Source of the DNA: Methylorubrum sp. B1-46
Lineage (GTDB): Bacteria > Pseudomonadota > Alphaproteobacteria > Rhizobiales > Beijerinckiaceae
DNA length: 64,000 nucleotides
Direction of reading: 5' to 3'
Assembly: GCF_021117295.1 (NCBI RefSeq)
Contig: NZ_CP088247.1
Coordinates: 916,501-980,500 of the forward strand
Shown here: positions 16,874 through 25,292 of the stretch, one piece after another
How positions within the stretch are numbered: position 1 is the first letter of the stretch
Layout of the letters: every line of letters begins with the position of its first letter
Made by a program: the position numbers and the translations under genes
Notes under the pieces: model-generated
What the model was told of the DNA's origin: nothing
The model's input: only the letters and a program-made list of their open reading frames with translations
Database searches by the model: none

Positions 16874-17709
16874 TGGCGGTGCATCCCCCTCATACGCCCT
16901 CGCCCGCGGCGCTGCCCGTTCCGGGATCGACGCGCGGGTGCGGCCGCCGCAGCGGGGCTCTGTTGCGGGCCGCCCGGACCGGCCTTGCCCTCCGTGTCGC
17001 GCGCTTCCGTGCGGCCGAAGGCGCCATGGCCGCCGTCGAGTTCGCGCTGATCCTGCCGACCCTGCTGCTGATCATGTTCGCCAGCATCCAGATCGTTGCC
17101 TACATCGACGCGACCCGTAAGGTCGAACTGGTCGCCCATTCGATCAGCCAGATGATCTCGCAGGCGGCGCCGCCGAGGAACACGACGGTTGCGCAGGTCA
17201 ACGCCGCCGACCTGCACTTCAGCTACGACTCGGCGCTCGTGCTTTTTCCCTACGTGATGAAGGATGCCAAGCGCCGCGGCGTCGCGTGGTGGCAGACCAT
17301 CTCGATCAATTACGCCGCCATTCAGTTCAGGGCGAGAAACGCGGCCTGCCAGAGCCGGACCGACACCAGCGGCGACCTAAGCGCCTGCTTCGACGCCAAC
17401 GTGGTCTGGACCAGCACCGGCACGCACCAGCCGGCCAGCGGCGAGAACTATCGACCCTGCAACCCGGCGCAGTTGCCGGCTGACGACGATGCATCGCCGA
17501 ACCGGGCCACCCTGCCGCGCTCGTCCTACGGACCTGGATCCCTGGTGGCGATCGACGTGGTGTTCGACTTCCAGCCGACCTTCGGCTCGGGCTTCGTTCC
17601 GGCCATCCGGATCGCGCGATCGGCCTACGTGATGCCGCGCTACGCTTCGCTGGTGAACTACGACACGACCAACAACACAGGGATCGCGACCAGATGTACC
17701 GGCTTTTGA
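16873..17709 (+). CDS. TadE/TadG-like pseudopilin
   Basis: 278 residues. A basic N-terminal region leads to EGAMAAVEFALILPTLLLIMF (about 50-70), the TadE-type hydrophobic helix with Glu56, then a periplasmic domain with DATRKVELVAHSISQMISQAAPP and four cysteines. The start overlaps the TadE gene before it and the end overlaps the TadG-like gene after it (17694-17709), so translation is probably coupled. It is likely another minor pilin or assembly component. The first 45 residues are unusually long and Arg-rich for this family, so a later start cannot be excluded. Confidence 0.8.
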   Translation: MAVHPPHTPSPAALPVPGSTRGCGRRSGALLRAARTGLALRVARFRAAEGAMAAVEFALILPTLLLIMFASIQIVAYIDATRKVELVAHSISQMISQAAPPRNTTVAQVNAADLHFSYDSALVLFPYVMKDAKRRGVAWWQTISINYAAIQFRARNAACQSRTDTSGDLSACFDANVVWTSTGTHQPASGENYRPCNPAQLPADDDASPNRATLPRSSYGPGSLVAIDVVFDFQPTFGSGFVPAIRIARSAYVMPRYASLVNYDTTNNTGIATRCTGF

Positions 17710-19127
17710 CCCGCGCGCGCCGGCTCAAGGGCCGGGCGAAGGCCCTGGCCGCCGATCACGGCGGCAGCATCAATATCATGTTCGCCATGGCGGTGATCCC
17801 GACCGTCGGCCTCGTCGGTCTCGGTGTCGATTACGGCATGGCGATCACCGGCAAGACGCGGCTCGACAACGCGGCGGACAACGCGGCGCTCGCGGGCGTC
17901 GTGACGGCCAAGGAGTACATCGCCGCCAACGCGAAGCAGAGCGACGTGACGACCGCAGGCCTCACCGCGGGCCGGAACCAGGCCCTCAAGGCCTTCAACA
18001 TCAATGCCGGCAGCGTGTCGTTCGCGACGGTGAACCTGTCGCCGCCGCAGGTGACACGAAGCGGGAACGTGCTCACCGCGGCGATCACCTATACGGCGAC
18101 GGTTCAGAGCGTGTTCGGGAAGATCCTCGGCGTGTCGGCGTCGACCTTCAGCAACACCGTGACCGCCTCGGCGGACCTGGCAGGCTACTCCGACTTCTAC
18201 CTGATGGTCGATGTGTCGGGCTCCATGGGGCTGCCGACGACGGATGCCGATGCGGAGAAGCTTGCCAGCCAGAGCGTCGAGTCTCAGGGAAATTGCCAGT
18301 TCGCGTGTCACTTCCCGACGGCGAAGGGTTGGAATCTGGCCGCGGGAAAAATTCAGTTGCGCTCCGACGCCGTGAACAACGCCGTCTGCGCCCTTCTCGA
18401 CCGAGCCTCGACGCCGGTCGTGCCGAACCAGTATCGGATCGGCATCTACCCGTTCATCAACCGGTTGGCGACGCTGTCGCCGCTCAGCGACACCACCACA
18501 TCGCTGGCCTCGATGAAAACCCTCGCTGAGTGCGACAAGAAGTGGCCGCTGGCCTTCACTAAGCTTCTCGATACCGGCAGCACACAGCTCTACACCAACA
18601 ACGATCCAACCACCGGCACCGGGAGCGGCGGCACCCATTTCGAAACGGCCCTGCCGCAGATGAAATCGGCTATCCAGACCTATGGCAATGGGTCCAGCGT
18701 GACGAATCCGAAGCCGTTCGTGTTCCTCATCACCGACGGGATGCAGAACAGCCAGACCTATTCGTCCTGGAAGGACAAGAGGACCTATCCCGGCAGTCCG
18801 TCAAAGTTCACAGGTTATCGCTATGCCGAGTGGGACGGATCGCAGCCTGCTCAGATCGATCCATCGAAATGCACTGACCTGAAAAACGCTGGCGCAACCA
18901 TTTCTGTGCTTTATATTCCGTATAATTTTGTCAAGACATATGGCAAGGACGCCACTATCGTACGGGAAAACAACTTGGTCAACGGGTTCAGCCCGACCCT
19001 CGCCGACCCGCTGCGCAGGTGCGCCTCGCCAGGCATGTTCTTCAAGGCCGACAGCGCGGAGGGCATCACCGCAGCGCTCCGCGAGATGTTTGATCAGGCG
19101 CTGAAGGTGGCGCGTATCACGGAGTAG
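17694..19127 (+). CDS. TadG-like protein with von Willebrand factor A domain
   Basis: 477 residues. The Tad domain starts with GGSINIMFAMAVIPTVGLVGLGVDYGMA (23-50) followed by KTRLDNAADNAALAG. A VWA domain follows: the metal-binding DVSGSM is at 173-178 and FLITDGMQ at about 343-350. TadG proteins lie in the envelope and are thought to anchor or organise Flp pili; the VWA fold binds ligands through a divalent metal. The last 250 bases of coding sequence are clearly AT-richer than the rest (for example around 18890-18960). It closes a three-gene overlapping set. Confidence 0.85.
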   Translation: MYRLLTRARRLKGRAKALAADHGGSINIMFAMAVIPTVGLVGLGVDYGMAITGKTRLDNAADNAALAGVVTAKEYIAANAKQSDVTTAGLTAGRNQALKAFNINAGSVSFATVNLSPPQVTRSGNVLTAAITYTATVQSVFGKILGVSASTFSNTVTASADLAGYSDFYLMVDVSGSMGLPTTDADAEKLASQSVESQGNCQFACHFPTAKGWNLAAGKIQLRSDAVNNAVCALLDRASTPVVPNQYRIGIYPFINRLATLSPLSDTTTSLASMKTLAECDKKWPLAFTKLLDTGSTQLYTNNDPTTGTGSGGTHFETALPQMKSAIQTYGNGSSVTNPKPFVFLITDGMQNSQTYSSWKDKRTYPGSPSKFTGYRYAEWDGSQPAQIDPSKCTDLKNAGATISVLYIPYNFVKTYGKDATIVRENNLVNGFSPTLADPLRRCASPGMFFKADSAEGITAALREMFDQALKVARITE

Positions 19128-19294
19128 GCTCGTGGGCCCGTGCCACGGCTCGAGCTTCGGATCGAAGCGGATGTTTGCACGGTTGCCTCGTGCCGGCTTG
19201 ATCGCCGTGTCGCGGCGCGGCAGAGCGGGCAAGCCCCGTCTCCGCCGGCCCGCTCGCCGAACGAGGCGCCTCCTCACGCGAACGATCGGCCGGG

Positions 19295-20509
19295 ATGCCC
19301 GAGAGTCACGCCCCCTCCGACCCTGCCCGCGCCGGCGCGGCCCCGCCCGGCCGGGTCCGCGAGCGCTACGACGCCCTGGTGGCCTCGGGCGCGATCGAGC
19401 GCGACCCCTCGCAGATCCGCCTCGTCCAGGCCCTCGACAGGCTGGTGCAGAACCTGGAACGCCGCCGCCGGGCGAAGAAGGGCAGTGCGCTCGGTTGGCT
19501 GTTCGGTCGCAAGGACGACGATGCCGGGCCCCCGAAGGGGCTCTACATCTGGGGCTCGGTCGGCCGCGGCAAGACCATGCTGATGGACCTGTTCCACGAG
19601 GTTGCGCCGGGCCCGAAGCGGCGGGTGCACTTCCACGGCTTCCTCGCCGACGCGCATGAGCGCATCCACGCCCACCGGCAGGCGCTGAAGCGCGGCGAGG
19701 CGAAGGGCGACGACCCGATCCCGCCCGTGGCCGACGCGCTGGCCGCGGAGGCGACGCTGCTGTGCTTCGACGAGTTCACGGTGACCGACATCGCCGACGC
19801 GATGATCCTGGGCCGCCTGTTCGGGGCGCTGTTCAAGCGCGGCGTGACGGTGGTGGCGACCTCCAACGTCGAGCCCGACCGGCTCTACGAGGGTGGCCTC
19901 AACCGCGCGCTGTTCCTGCCCTTCGTGGCGGAACTGACGCAGCGGGTGGAGGTGCTTCGCCTCGATTCCCGCACCGATTTCCGGCTGGAGAAGCTCGGCG
20001 GCAGCTCGGTCTACCATGTTCCGGCGGATGCGGCGGCCAATGCTGCGCTGGACGCCGCCTTCAAGGCGCTCACAGGCCGCGCGAGGGGCAAGCCGAGCAC
20101 GGTCACGGTGAAGGGCCGTGCGGTGCCCGTGCCGGAGGAAGCCGGCGGCGTCGCCCGCTTCCATTTCGACGATCTGTGCCGCAAGCCGCTCGGCGCCTCC
20201 GATTACATGGCGCTCGCCGACAGCTTCCACACCCTGATCGTCTCGGGGATTCCGGTGATGGGCGAGACGGAGCGCAACGAGGCCAAGCGCTTCATCACCC
20301 TCATCGACACGCTCTACGACGCGCATGTGAAGCTCGTCGCCTCGGCGGCGGCCGAGCCGACCGGGCTCTACACCGCGGCGGAGGGCCGCGAGGCCTTCGA
20401 GTTCGAGCGCACCGCCTCCCGCCTGATCGAGATGCGCTCCGAGGAGTATCTCGGCACGCCGCACGGCCGCGCGCCCTCACAATCCAGTGCGGGCCTCGCC
20501 GAGACCTGA
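19295..20509 (+). CDS. zapE: Cell division protein ZapE (AFG1-like ATPase)
   Basis: 404 residues. Walker A is GSVGRGKT (87-94) and Walker B is LLCFDEF with Asp159 and Glu160; HFHGFLADAHERIHAHR and FTVTDIADAMILGRLF are typical of the AFG1/ZapE family. The protein is a cytoplasmic P-loop ATPase reported in E. coli to act on the division ring; mitochondrial homologues assist quality control. Length is normal. In many alphaproteobacteria it lies before mdh and sdh or suc genes, which are not here. Confidence 0.9.
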   Translation: MPESHAPSDPARAGAAPPGRVRERYDALVASGAIERDPSQIRLVQALDRLVQNLERRRRAKKGSALGWLFGRKDDDAGPPKGLYIWGSVGRGKTMLMDLFHEVAPGPKRRVHFHGFLADAHERIHAHRQALKRGEAKGDDPIPPVADALAAEATLLCFDEFTVTDIADAMILGRLFGALFKRGVTVVATSNVEPDRLYEGGLNRALFLPFVAELTQRVEVLRLDSRTDFRLEKLGGSSVYHVPADAAANAALDAAFKALTGRARGKPSTVTVKGRAVPVPEEAGGVARFHFDDLCRKPLGASDYMALADSFHTLIVSGIPVMGETERNEAKRFITLIDTLYDAHVKLVASAAAEPTGLYTAAEGREAFEFERTASRLIEMRSEEYLGTPHGRAPSQSSAGLAET

Positions 20510-20512
20510 GCC

Positions 20513-21088
20513 CTACTCTGCCGCACCGGCTCCGGGCCTCGCCCGCGGCAGCGGCCGGCTGAGATAGGGCGAGCCGGGCACGAGGAAACGCCAGGGCGCC
20601 TCGATTCCGCGGCTGATACCGATGCGGGTCGTCGCCGCGGCCGGAACCGGCCCGTCCGGCGCCGCCCAGGCGAAGGGTGCCCGGTCGAGGGGCAGGCCGT
20701 CATGCGAGCGGTCGATGCCGAGCGCCTGGGCGAGCCGGCCGGGCCCGGCGCAGAGCAGGCGCGGCGCGTCGAGCCCGCGGCGGGCGCGCATGGTCTCCAA
20801 ACCGGACGTCGGTTCGAGCGCGCGCAGCAGCACGGCGCTGCCGGTCTCGCAGACGAGGTTGAGGCACCAGTGGAGGCCGTAGGAGCGATAGACGTAGGCG
20901 CGGCCCGGCGGCCCGAACATGCTGGCGTTGCGCGGCGTCGGCCCGGCGAAGCTGTGGGAGGCCGGATCGGTCCGGTCATAGGCTTCCGTCTCGACGATGA
21001 CGCCGCCGACACCGTCCGCGAGCAGGCGCCAGCCGATCAATTCGGCGGCGACCGTCGCGGCGGGGCGATCGAAGAAGGCCGGATCCAT
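20513..21088 (-). CDS. 3-methyladenine DNA glycosylase (AAG/MPG family)
   Basis: 191 residues. The AAG family segments are all present: LLADGVGGVIVETEAYDRTDPASHSF (with the catalytic Glu in VETEAY), FGPPGRAYVYRSYGLHWCLNLV, LRALEP, and LLCAGPGRLAQALGI. The enzyme excises alkylated purines such as 3-methyladenine to start base-excision repair. The stop is 3 bp from the end of zapE on the other strand, and the start is 20 bp after the rnhA stop on the same strand, so rnhA and this gene may form an operon. Confidence 0.9.
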   Translation of the reverse strand: MDPAFFDRPAATVAAELIGWRLLADGVGGVIVETEAYDRTDPASHSFAGPTPRNASMFGPPGRAYVYRSYGLHWCLNLVCETGSAVLLRALEPTSGLETMRARRGLDAPRLLCAGPGRLAQALGIDRSHDGLPLDRAPFAWAAPDGPVPAAATTRIGISRGIEAPWRFLVPGSPYLSRPLPRARPGAGAAE

Positions 21089-21108
21089 CGCGCCCGTCCC
21101 CGGCCCGA

Positions 21109-21810
21109 TCAGGACGCCTTCTGCAGCTCGGCCCGGACGCGGGCGACGCCCGGCGGCTTGAGTTCCAGCGCCAGCCGCACCGCATCCTCGAGATAGGCCT
21201 GCGGGGTGATGCCGGCGCGGGCCGCCGCCCGCGACAGAGCGTTGGCGAGATCCGCGCTCAGCGCCATCGGCACCGTCTTGGATTGCGCCGGCTGGGCGGG
21301 TGCCAGTACCGCCGCGGCCGGCACAGTCTCGGCTGGTATGGGATCGGCCGGCGGGAGCACCGTTTCACCCGATGTCTTTCCGCTTAGGGCTTCGCGCCGG
21401 CCGAGCGCCGCGAGGCGGTCGGCGCGCTCGTTGCCGGCCTCGCCGGCATGGCCGCGCACCCAGGTCCAGCGCACGTCGCGGGCGGCGGCCAGGGCGTCGA
21501 GTCGCTGCATCAGGTCGATGTTCTTCACCGGCCCCGTGGCAGTGCGCCAGCCGCGAGCCTTCCAGCCGCGCATCCACTCGGTGACGGACTTGATCACGTA
21601 CTGGCTGTCGCAGCGCATCTCGATCACGGCGCCCTCGGGGAAATAGGCCAGCGCGCTGATCGCGGCGGTCAGCTCCATGCGGTTGTTGGTGGTGGCGCGC
21701 TCGCCGCCATGCAGCTCGACCGTGCCTGCGGGATCCTGGATCACCACGCCCCAGCCGCCGGGACCGGGATTGGGGTCGCAGCCGCCATCCGCGTAGACGA
21801 TGGTTCGCAT
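21109..21810 (-). CDS. rnhA: Ribonuclease HI with C-terminal extension
   Basis: 233 residues against about 155 for a normal RNase HI. The first 140 residues are a complete type I enzyme with the DEDD residues Asp8, Glu46, Asp68 and Asp131 and the catalytic-loop His121; it removes the RNA strand of RNA-DNA hybrids. Residues 141-180 are a Pro/Ala/Thr-rich linker. Residues 182-216 (MALSADLANALSRAAARAG, ITPQAYLEDAVRLALEL) resemble a ribbon-helix-helix or short helical domain. The gene follows a lipoprotein gene and a family A repeat, and precedes the DNA glycosylase gene on the same strand. Confidence 0.92.
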   Translation of the reverse strand: MRTIVYADGGCDPNPGPGGWGVVIQDPAGTVELHGGERATTNNRMELTAAISALAYFPEGAVIEMRCDSQYVIKSVTEWMRGWKARGWRTATGPVKNIDLMQRLDALAAARDVRWTWVRGHAGEAGNERADRLAALGRREALSGKTSGETVLPPADPIPAETVPAAAVLAPAQPAQSKTVPMALSADLANALSRAAARAGITPQAYLEDAVRLALELKPPGVARVRAELQKAS

Positions 21811-21868
21811 CGATCCCCTTCACTCCAAACTGATGGGCCTGCCGATTTCGGGCGAGGCCTGCGCTCAC

Positions 21869-21915
21869 GCATCGTCTTCGCCCGAAAGCCGGCGGCCACC
21901 TTTTCAGGACGATAC
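21869..21915 (-). repeat. Family A intergenic repeat, copy 2
   Basis: 47 bases with outer arms GCATCGTCTTCG / GACGATAC and inner CCCGAAAGCCGG / CCACCTTTTCAGG. It ends one base from the TAG stop (21917-21919) of the lipoprotein gene, in the same orientation relative to that gene as copies 1, 4 and 5. Confidence 0.8.
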
Positions 21916-21916
21916 C

Positions 21917-22720
21917 CTAATACTTGGCAACGACCGGTGGGGCCACCACCGCCCCCTCCGGCGGATCGACGAGGCCGCAGCGCGCGGCGGCGTCCGGGGG
22001 CAGGAGCGGGTCGAGCAGCCCCCGCCGCCCTTCGAGGAACGCGACCGCCTGCTCGGCCGGCGCCGCCTCGCGGCCGGGCATCTCGATCAGAAAATGTTCG
22101 AGCGCGTAGCGGTAGCGAACGATCCGCAGGGACGTTTCCAGGCGCATCCAGGCGACGAGGCAGCGGTTCTCGGCCACCCGCATCGCGGCTTGGCGCACGT
22201 CCCAATCGTCGAGGCTCTTGGCGAACGGCAAGGCACGCAGCCGCACCGCATCCGCCTCGAAGACGCGCCCGGCCAGTGCCGCGAAGGGCGGGATCAGCCG
22301 GCCATCGGCGACGGCATCCTCGGACAGCTTTCGGTAGCGTGAATGGGGGGACCGAAACGGCTCGGAAATCAAATCACTGTGATAGGCGGGGATGTCGGGC
22401 TGCCGCCAGCGCGGCGGCAGAACACGGGCTCGGGTCAGATTGGCCAGCGCGTCCTCGAAGGCGGCCCGGCTGTCGGCGGGCATCAGGAACCGCCAGGCGC
22501 GATCGCGCAGCACCCCCTCGTCGTCGGTGAGCGGATAGACCGAGGCCGGCGTGCCGCGCTCGCGGGCCGCCAGCGTCCCCGTGGTCTCGATCAGCCGATT
22601 CCAAGCGCTCGGCGCCGGGCGGCCGAAATCCCCCTCCTGCGCGCAGGCGCTCAGCAGCAGCGGCGCCAGAAGGAGGCCGCGGGAAGGCAGGCCGACGAGT
22701 CGCGAGCCGAGGCACGTCAC
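21917..22720 (-). CDS. Hypothetical lipoprotein, GTG start
   Basis: 267 residues starting with GTG at 22720, whose first bases overlap the TGA stop of a small upstream gene (GTGA), suggesting coupled translation. A lipobox LLSAC (Cys26) follows a hydrophobic stretch. The mature protein has several Arg-rich helices and no domain I recognise; segments such as LRDRAWRFLMPADSRAAFEDAL and RYRKLSEDAVADGRLI look like helical repeats. Likely an inner- or outer-membrane lipoprotein confined to close relatives. Confidence 0.7.
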   Translation of the reverse strand: MTCLGSRLVGLPSRGLLLAPLLLSACAQEGDFGRPAPSAWNRLIETTGTLAARERGTPASVYPLTDDEGVLRDRAWRFLMPADSRAAFEDALANLTRARVLPPRWRQPDIPAYHSDLISEPFRSPHSRYRKLSEDAVADGRLIPPFAALAGRVFEADAVRLRALPFAKSLDDWDVRQAAMRVAENRCLVAWMRLETSLRIVRYRYALEHFLIEMPGREAAPAEQAVAFLEGRRGLLDPLLPPDAAARCGLVDPPEGAVVAPPVVAKY

Positions 22721-22848
22721 GAGCGGCGGCGGCGCGGAACCGGCAGGGCCTCGACCTCCGGCATCCTCTCGTAGCGCACACCCGTGAACAGCAGGATCTG
22801 GCCGCGCGGCGCATCATCCGCCTCGCGGCGGAAGCGGCGGTTCGTCAT
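22717..22848 (-). CDS. Small conserved-looking protein with RGQILLFTGVRYER motif
   Basis: 43 residues from ATG 22848. The central RGQILLFTGVRYERM is a hydrophobic beta-like segment that I believe recurs in small Rhizobiales proteins; the rest is Arg-rich. The stop overlaps the GTG of the lipoprotein gene. A longer frame upstream to 22941 exists but has no such pattern. Function unknown. Confidence 0.5.
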   Translation of the reverse strand: MTNRRFRREADDAPRGQILLFTGVRYERMPEVEALPVPRRRRS

Positions 22849-23403
22849 GGGGACGAAGGGCACGACCGAGTCTGTCGCGCCGCGTTCCCGATGACTCGGC
22901 TTCGCGGACAGGGCGGATGAAGACGTTTTGGAAGAGGGCATGGGCCTGTCCCGTCGATGTGTGTGGCGGCCGGCTCCCGCCGTCGCCTTCCGGCACGGGC
23001 CGGCGGGTCGGGCGGGCGCTGCTCGTGAGCGGGACGGGCCCGCCCCGGCCGGGCGATCTCGCCAAAAAGCTCAGCACGACGTGGTTAACGGAGTGTTTCA
23101 ACGCACGGCGCATTTCGGTCTCCAACGGGCCGGCAGGAGGTCTTCGTCGGCACGCGTGGCGTCCTCGGCACGGTCTTTGCGAGAGTGATCGGGCCCATGG
23201 CGGGCGTTTCCTCCCTTGACTTCGGCCCCGCGCGAATCCCGCTGCGGGGCCCTTTTCTTTGCGACCCATTCGGACATGGGCGGCAAGCCCGGGCCATGCG
23301 TGTCGGCGCGCACGAAAGCGGCAGCGTGCTGCGCTTGCTAACGAGGGGCGATGCCCGATATGCGGTGCCAACTCATTTTGGATCGAGCGAAGGACAAGGC
23401 AGG
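22849..23403. other. 555-bp intergenic region with an orphan terminator
   Basis: No convincing gene. It contains a strong plus-strand terminator (23224-23260) with no annotated plus-strand gene before it for 2.7 kb, and an upstream stretch with lower GC around 23079-23110 (GTGGTTAACGGAGTGTTTC). This could encode a small RNA of roughly 150-180 nt, or be the leader and attenuator of the gene at 23404. Confidence 0.4.
23224..23260 (+). terminator. Intrinsic terminator without an annotated gene upstream
   Basis: Stem GGCCCCGC / GCGGGGCC with a 12-base loop followed by CCTTTTCTTT. It lies 144 bp before the small Cys-containing gene on the same strand. Confidence 0.6.
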
Positions 23404-23712
23404 ATGCGTCCGGACTTCTCACGATTTGGCGGCGCGGCGCGCGGTGCGTCCGCGGCCCTGAGACTGGCGCCGCTCGCGCTGCTGACCCTGGTTGCGGCGA
23501 GCCCGGCTCAGGCCCAGCGCGAGGACCAGGGACTTCAGCTCGGCTGCGCCAACGATTATTTCCGGCTCTGCGCCGGCGTCGATCCGAACAGCTCGGATGC
23601 CGATGCCTGCATGACGCGCAATCGCCCCCGCCTCTCGCCCGAGTGCAAGTCCGCGATCAGCGACTATGACCGGCGCACCGGCGGCGCCTCGCAGCCCCGC
23701 GGCCAGCGCTAG
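23404..23712 (+). CDS. Small secreted protein with conserved cysteines
   Basis: 102 residues from ATG 23404 (AGGC just upstream). Residues 1-37 form a signal peptide ending AQA. The mature part, LGCANDYFRLCAGVDPNSSDADACMTRNRPRLSPECKSAI, has four cysteines spaced as in the bacterial cysteine-rich (GLG1-like) repeat seen in small Rhizobiales envelope proteins. The role is unknown. A strong terminator follows. Confidence 0.75.
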   Translation: MRPDFSRFGGAARGASAALRLAPLALLTLVAASPAQAQREDQGLQLGCANDYFRLCAGVDPNSSDADACMTRNRPRLSPECKSAISDYDRRTGGASQPRGQR

Positions 23713-23747
23713 GAGCGCCGCCGTCGGAGAGCGATCGATCGGAACGG

Positions 23748-23774
23748 AGCGGGCTCGTCGAGAGCCCGCTTTTT
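23748..23774 (+). terminator. Rho-independent terminator
   Basis: Nine-base-pair stem AGCGGGCTC / GAGCCCGCT around GTCGA, then TTTTC, 35 bp after the small secreted protein and 45 bp before gshB. Confidence 0.9.
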
Positions 23775-23819
23775 CGCCCGCTGTTTTGGCGCAACGCGCA
23801 CGGTAAGCCGGGGACGAGC

Positions 23820-24776
23820 ATGGCGTTGAGCGTCGCGGTCCAGATGGACCCGATCCAGTCGATCCGCATCGCGGGCGACACCACCTTCGCCCTGATGCTG
23901 GAGGCGCAGGCGCGAGGCCACAGCCTCTACACCTACACGCCGGACCGCCTCTCGATGCAGGGCCGCCTGGTGACGGCCTACGCGCAAGCCGTGACGGTGC
24001 AGGATGTCGAGGGCGCACATGCGAGCCTCGGGAGCCCGGAGCGCATCGACCTCGCTGCGGTCGACGTGGTGCTGATGCGCCAGGATCCGCCCTTCGACAT
24101 GGCCTACGTCACGGCCACCCACATGCTGGAGAAGGTTGCGGCGCGCACCCTGGTGGTCAACGATCCGGCCGAGGTCCGCAACGCGCCGGAGAAGCTGTTC
24201 GTCCTCGACTTCCCCGAACTGATGCCGCCGACCCTGATCTCTCGCGACCGCACCGAGATCGAGGCGTTCCGCAAGGAGCACGGCACCGTCGTGATGAAGC
24301 CGCTGCACGGGCATGGCGGCGCGGCGGTGTTCCGGGTCTCGGAGGAGGATCCGAACTTCGGATCGATGTTCGACCTGTTCACCGCCACGTTCCGCGAGCA
24401 GTGGGTCGTGCAGCGCTTCCTCGAAAAGATCACCGAGGGCGACAAGCGCATCATTCTCGTGGACGGCGAGCCGATGGGCGCGATCAACCGCGTGCCGGCC
24501 AAGGGCGATATCCGCTCCAACATGGTTCGTGGCGGTGCGGCCGGCGCCTCCGAACTGACCGAGCGGGAGCGCGAGATCTGCGCCACCATCGGCCCGGAAC
24601 TGCGCCGCCGCGGCCTGATCCTCGTCGGCATCGACGTGATCGACGGGCATCTCACCGAGATCAACGTCACCTCCCCCACCGGCATCCGCACCATCAAGCG
24701 GCTCGGCGGCCCCGATCTGGCGGTCTCGGTCTGGGATGCAATCGAGGCGCGTCTCGCCGCCCGCGTGAGCGCGTAA
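23820..24776 (+). CDS. gshB: Glutathione synthetase
   Basis: 318 residues, the usual length. GshB joins gamma-glutamylcysteine and glycine using ATP in the second step of glutathione synthesis. Family features: VAVQMDPIQSIRIAGDTTFALMLEAQARGH at the N-terminus, VLMRQDPPFDMAYVTATH, the ATP-grasp core with VMKPLHGHGGAAVFRV (glycine-rich lid) and LVGIDVIDGHLTEINVTSPTGI with the metal-binding Glu and Asn. It stands alone after the terminator. In methylotrophs glutathione also serves formaldehyde handling in some species; nothing here shows that role. Confidence 0.95.
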   Translation: MALSVAVQMDPIQSIRIAGDTTFALMLEAQARGHSLYTYTPDRLSMQGRLVTAYAQAVTVQDVEGAHASLGSPERIDLAAVDVVLMRQDPPFDMAYVTATHMLEKVAARTLVVNDPAEVRNAPEKLFVLDFPELMPPTLISRDRTEIEAFRKEHGTVVMKPLHGHGGAAVFRVSEEDPNFGSMFDLFTATFREQWVVQRFLEKITEGDKRIILVDGEPMGAINRVPAKGDIRSNMVRGGAAGASELTEREREICATIGPELRRRGLILVGIDVIDGHLTEINVTSPTGIRTIKRLGGPDLAVSVWDAIEARLAARVSA

Positions 24777-24947
24777 CCGCCGCCCAAGGTGGCGCGCGGC
24801 TCGTCCGGTCTTCGCGTGATCGCCGAGGCCCATCGTGGCTTGCACGCCTCCGGCGCCCCGGAACGAAGGCGGTGGGTGCAGAACCGAAACGGTCAACCGG
24901 AAACGGTCTCAGACATCTCCTGCCCCGCAGGCCGCCTTGCGACGCCG

Positions 24948-25292
24948 TTATCGAAACACCGGCAACCCGAAGCCGATCAGCGCGAGGCCGAGGATCAACA
25001 GGACGCCGGCCAGGGATTCGGCGAGCGCCGAGCGCGGGCCGAAGCGGTGCGCCTGAGCCGCCAGCCCCACACCCGTGACGAGACAGACTGCACTCGCAAC
25101 CATCAGCACGGCCGCTCCCGGCGAGCGCGGCCTGCCGCGCAGGAGATCGCCGCTTCGGATCGCTTCAGCGGATGCGGATGCGGAGGTTGATGTGGCGGCT
25201 CGAACATTGATTTCGGCATCGGTTATGACCCCGGCCATCCGCGCGAGCGGAGGGGGGAAGATCTGAGGGATCGCGAACGCGCCGCTGGACAC
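24948..25292 (-). CDS. Small membrane protein
   Basis: 114 residues from GTG 25292, or 96 from ATG 25238; neither has a strong ribosome binding site. The N-terminal half is polar (Ser/Ala-rich). Two membrane segments follow: AVLMVASAVCLVTGVGLAA (about 60-78) and LAGVLLILGLALIGFGLPVF (about 93-113), joined by a short Arg-containing loop. No family recognised. The frame is supported mainly by the two clean hydrophobic helices. Confidence 0.45.
   Translation of the reverse strand: MSSGAFAIPQIFPPPLARMAGVITDAEINVRAATSTSASASAEAIRSGDLLRGRPRSPGAAVLMVASAVCLVTGVGLAAQAHRFGPRSALAESLAGVLLILGLALIGFGLPVFR

Noticed and set aside
23079..23260. 6S RNA at the orphan terminator
   Set aside because: GGAGTGTTTC resembles part of 6S RNA, but I could not build the full closing stem and central bubble; left as an unnamed candidate.
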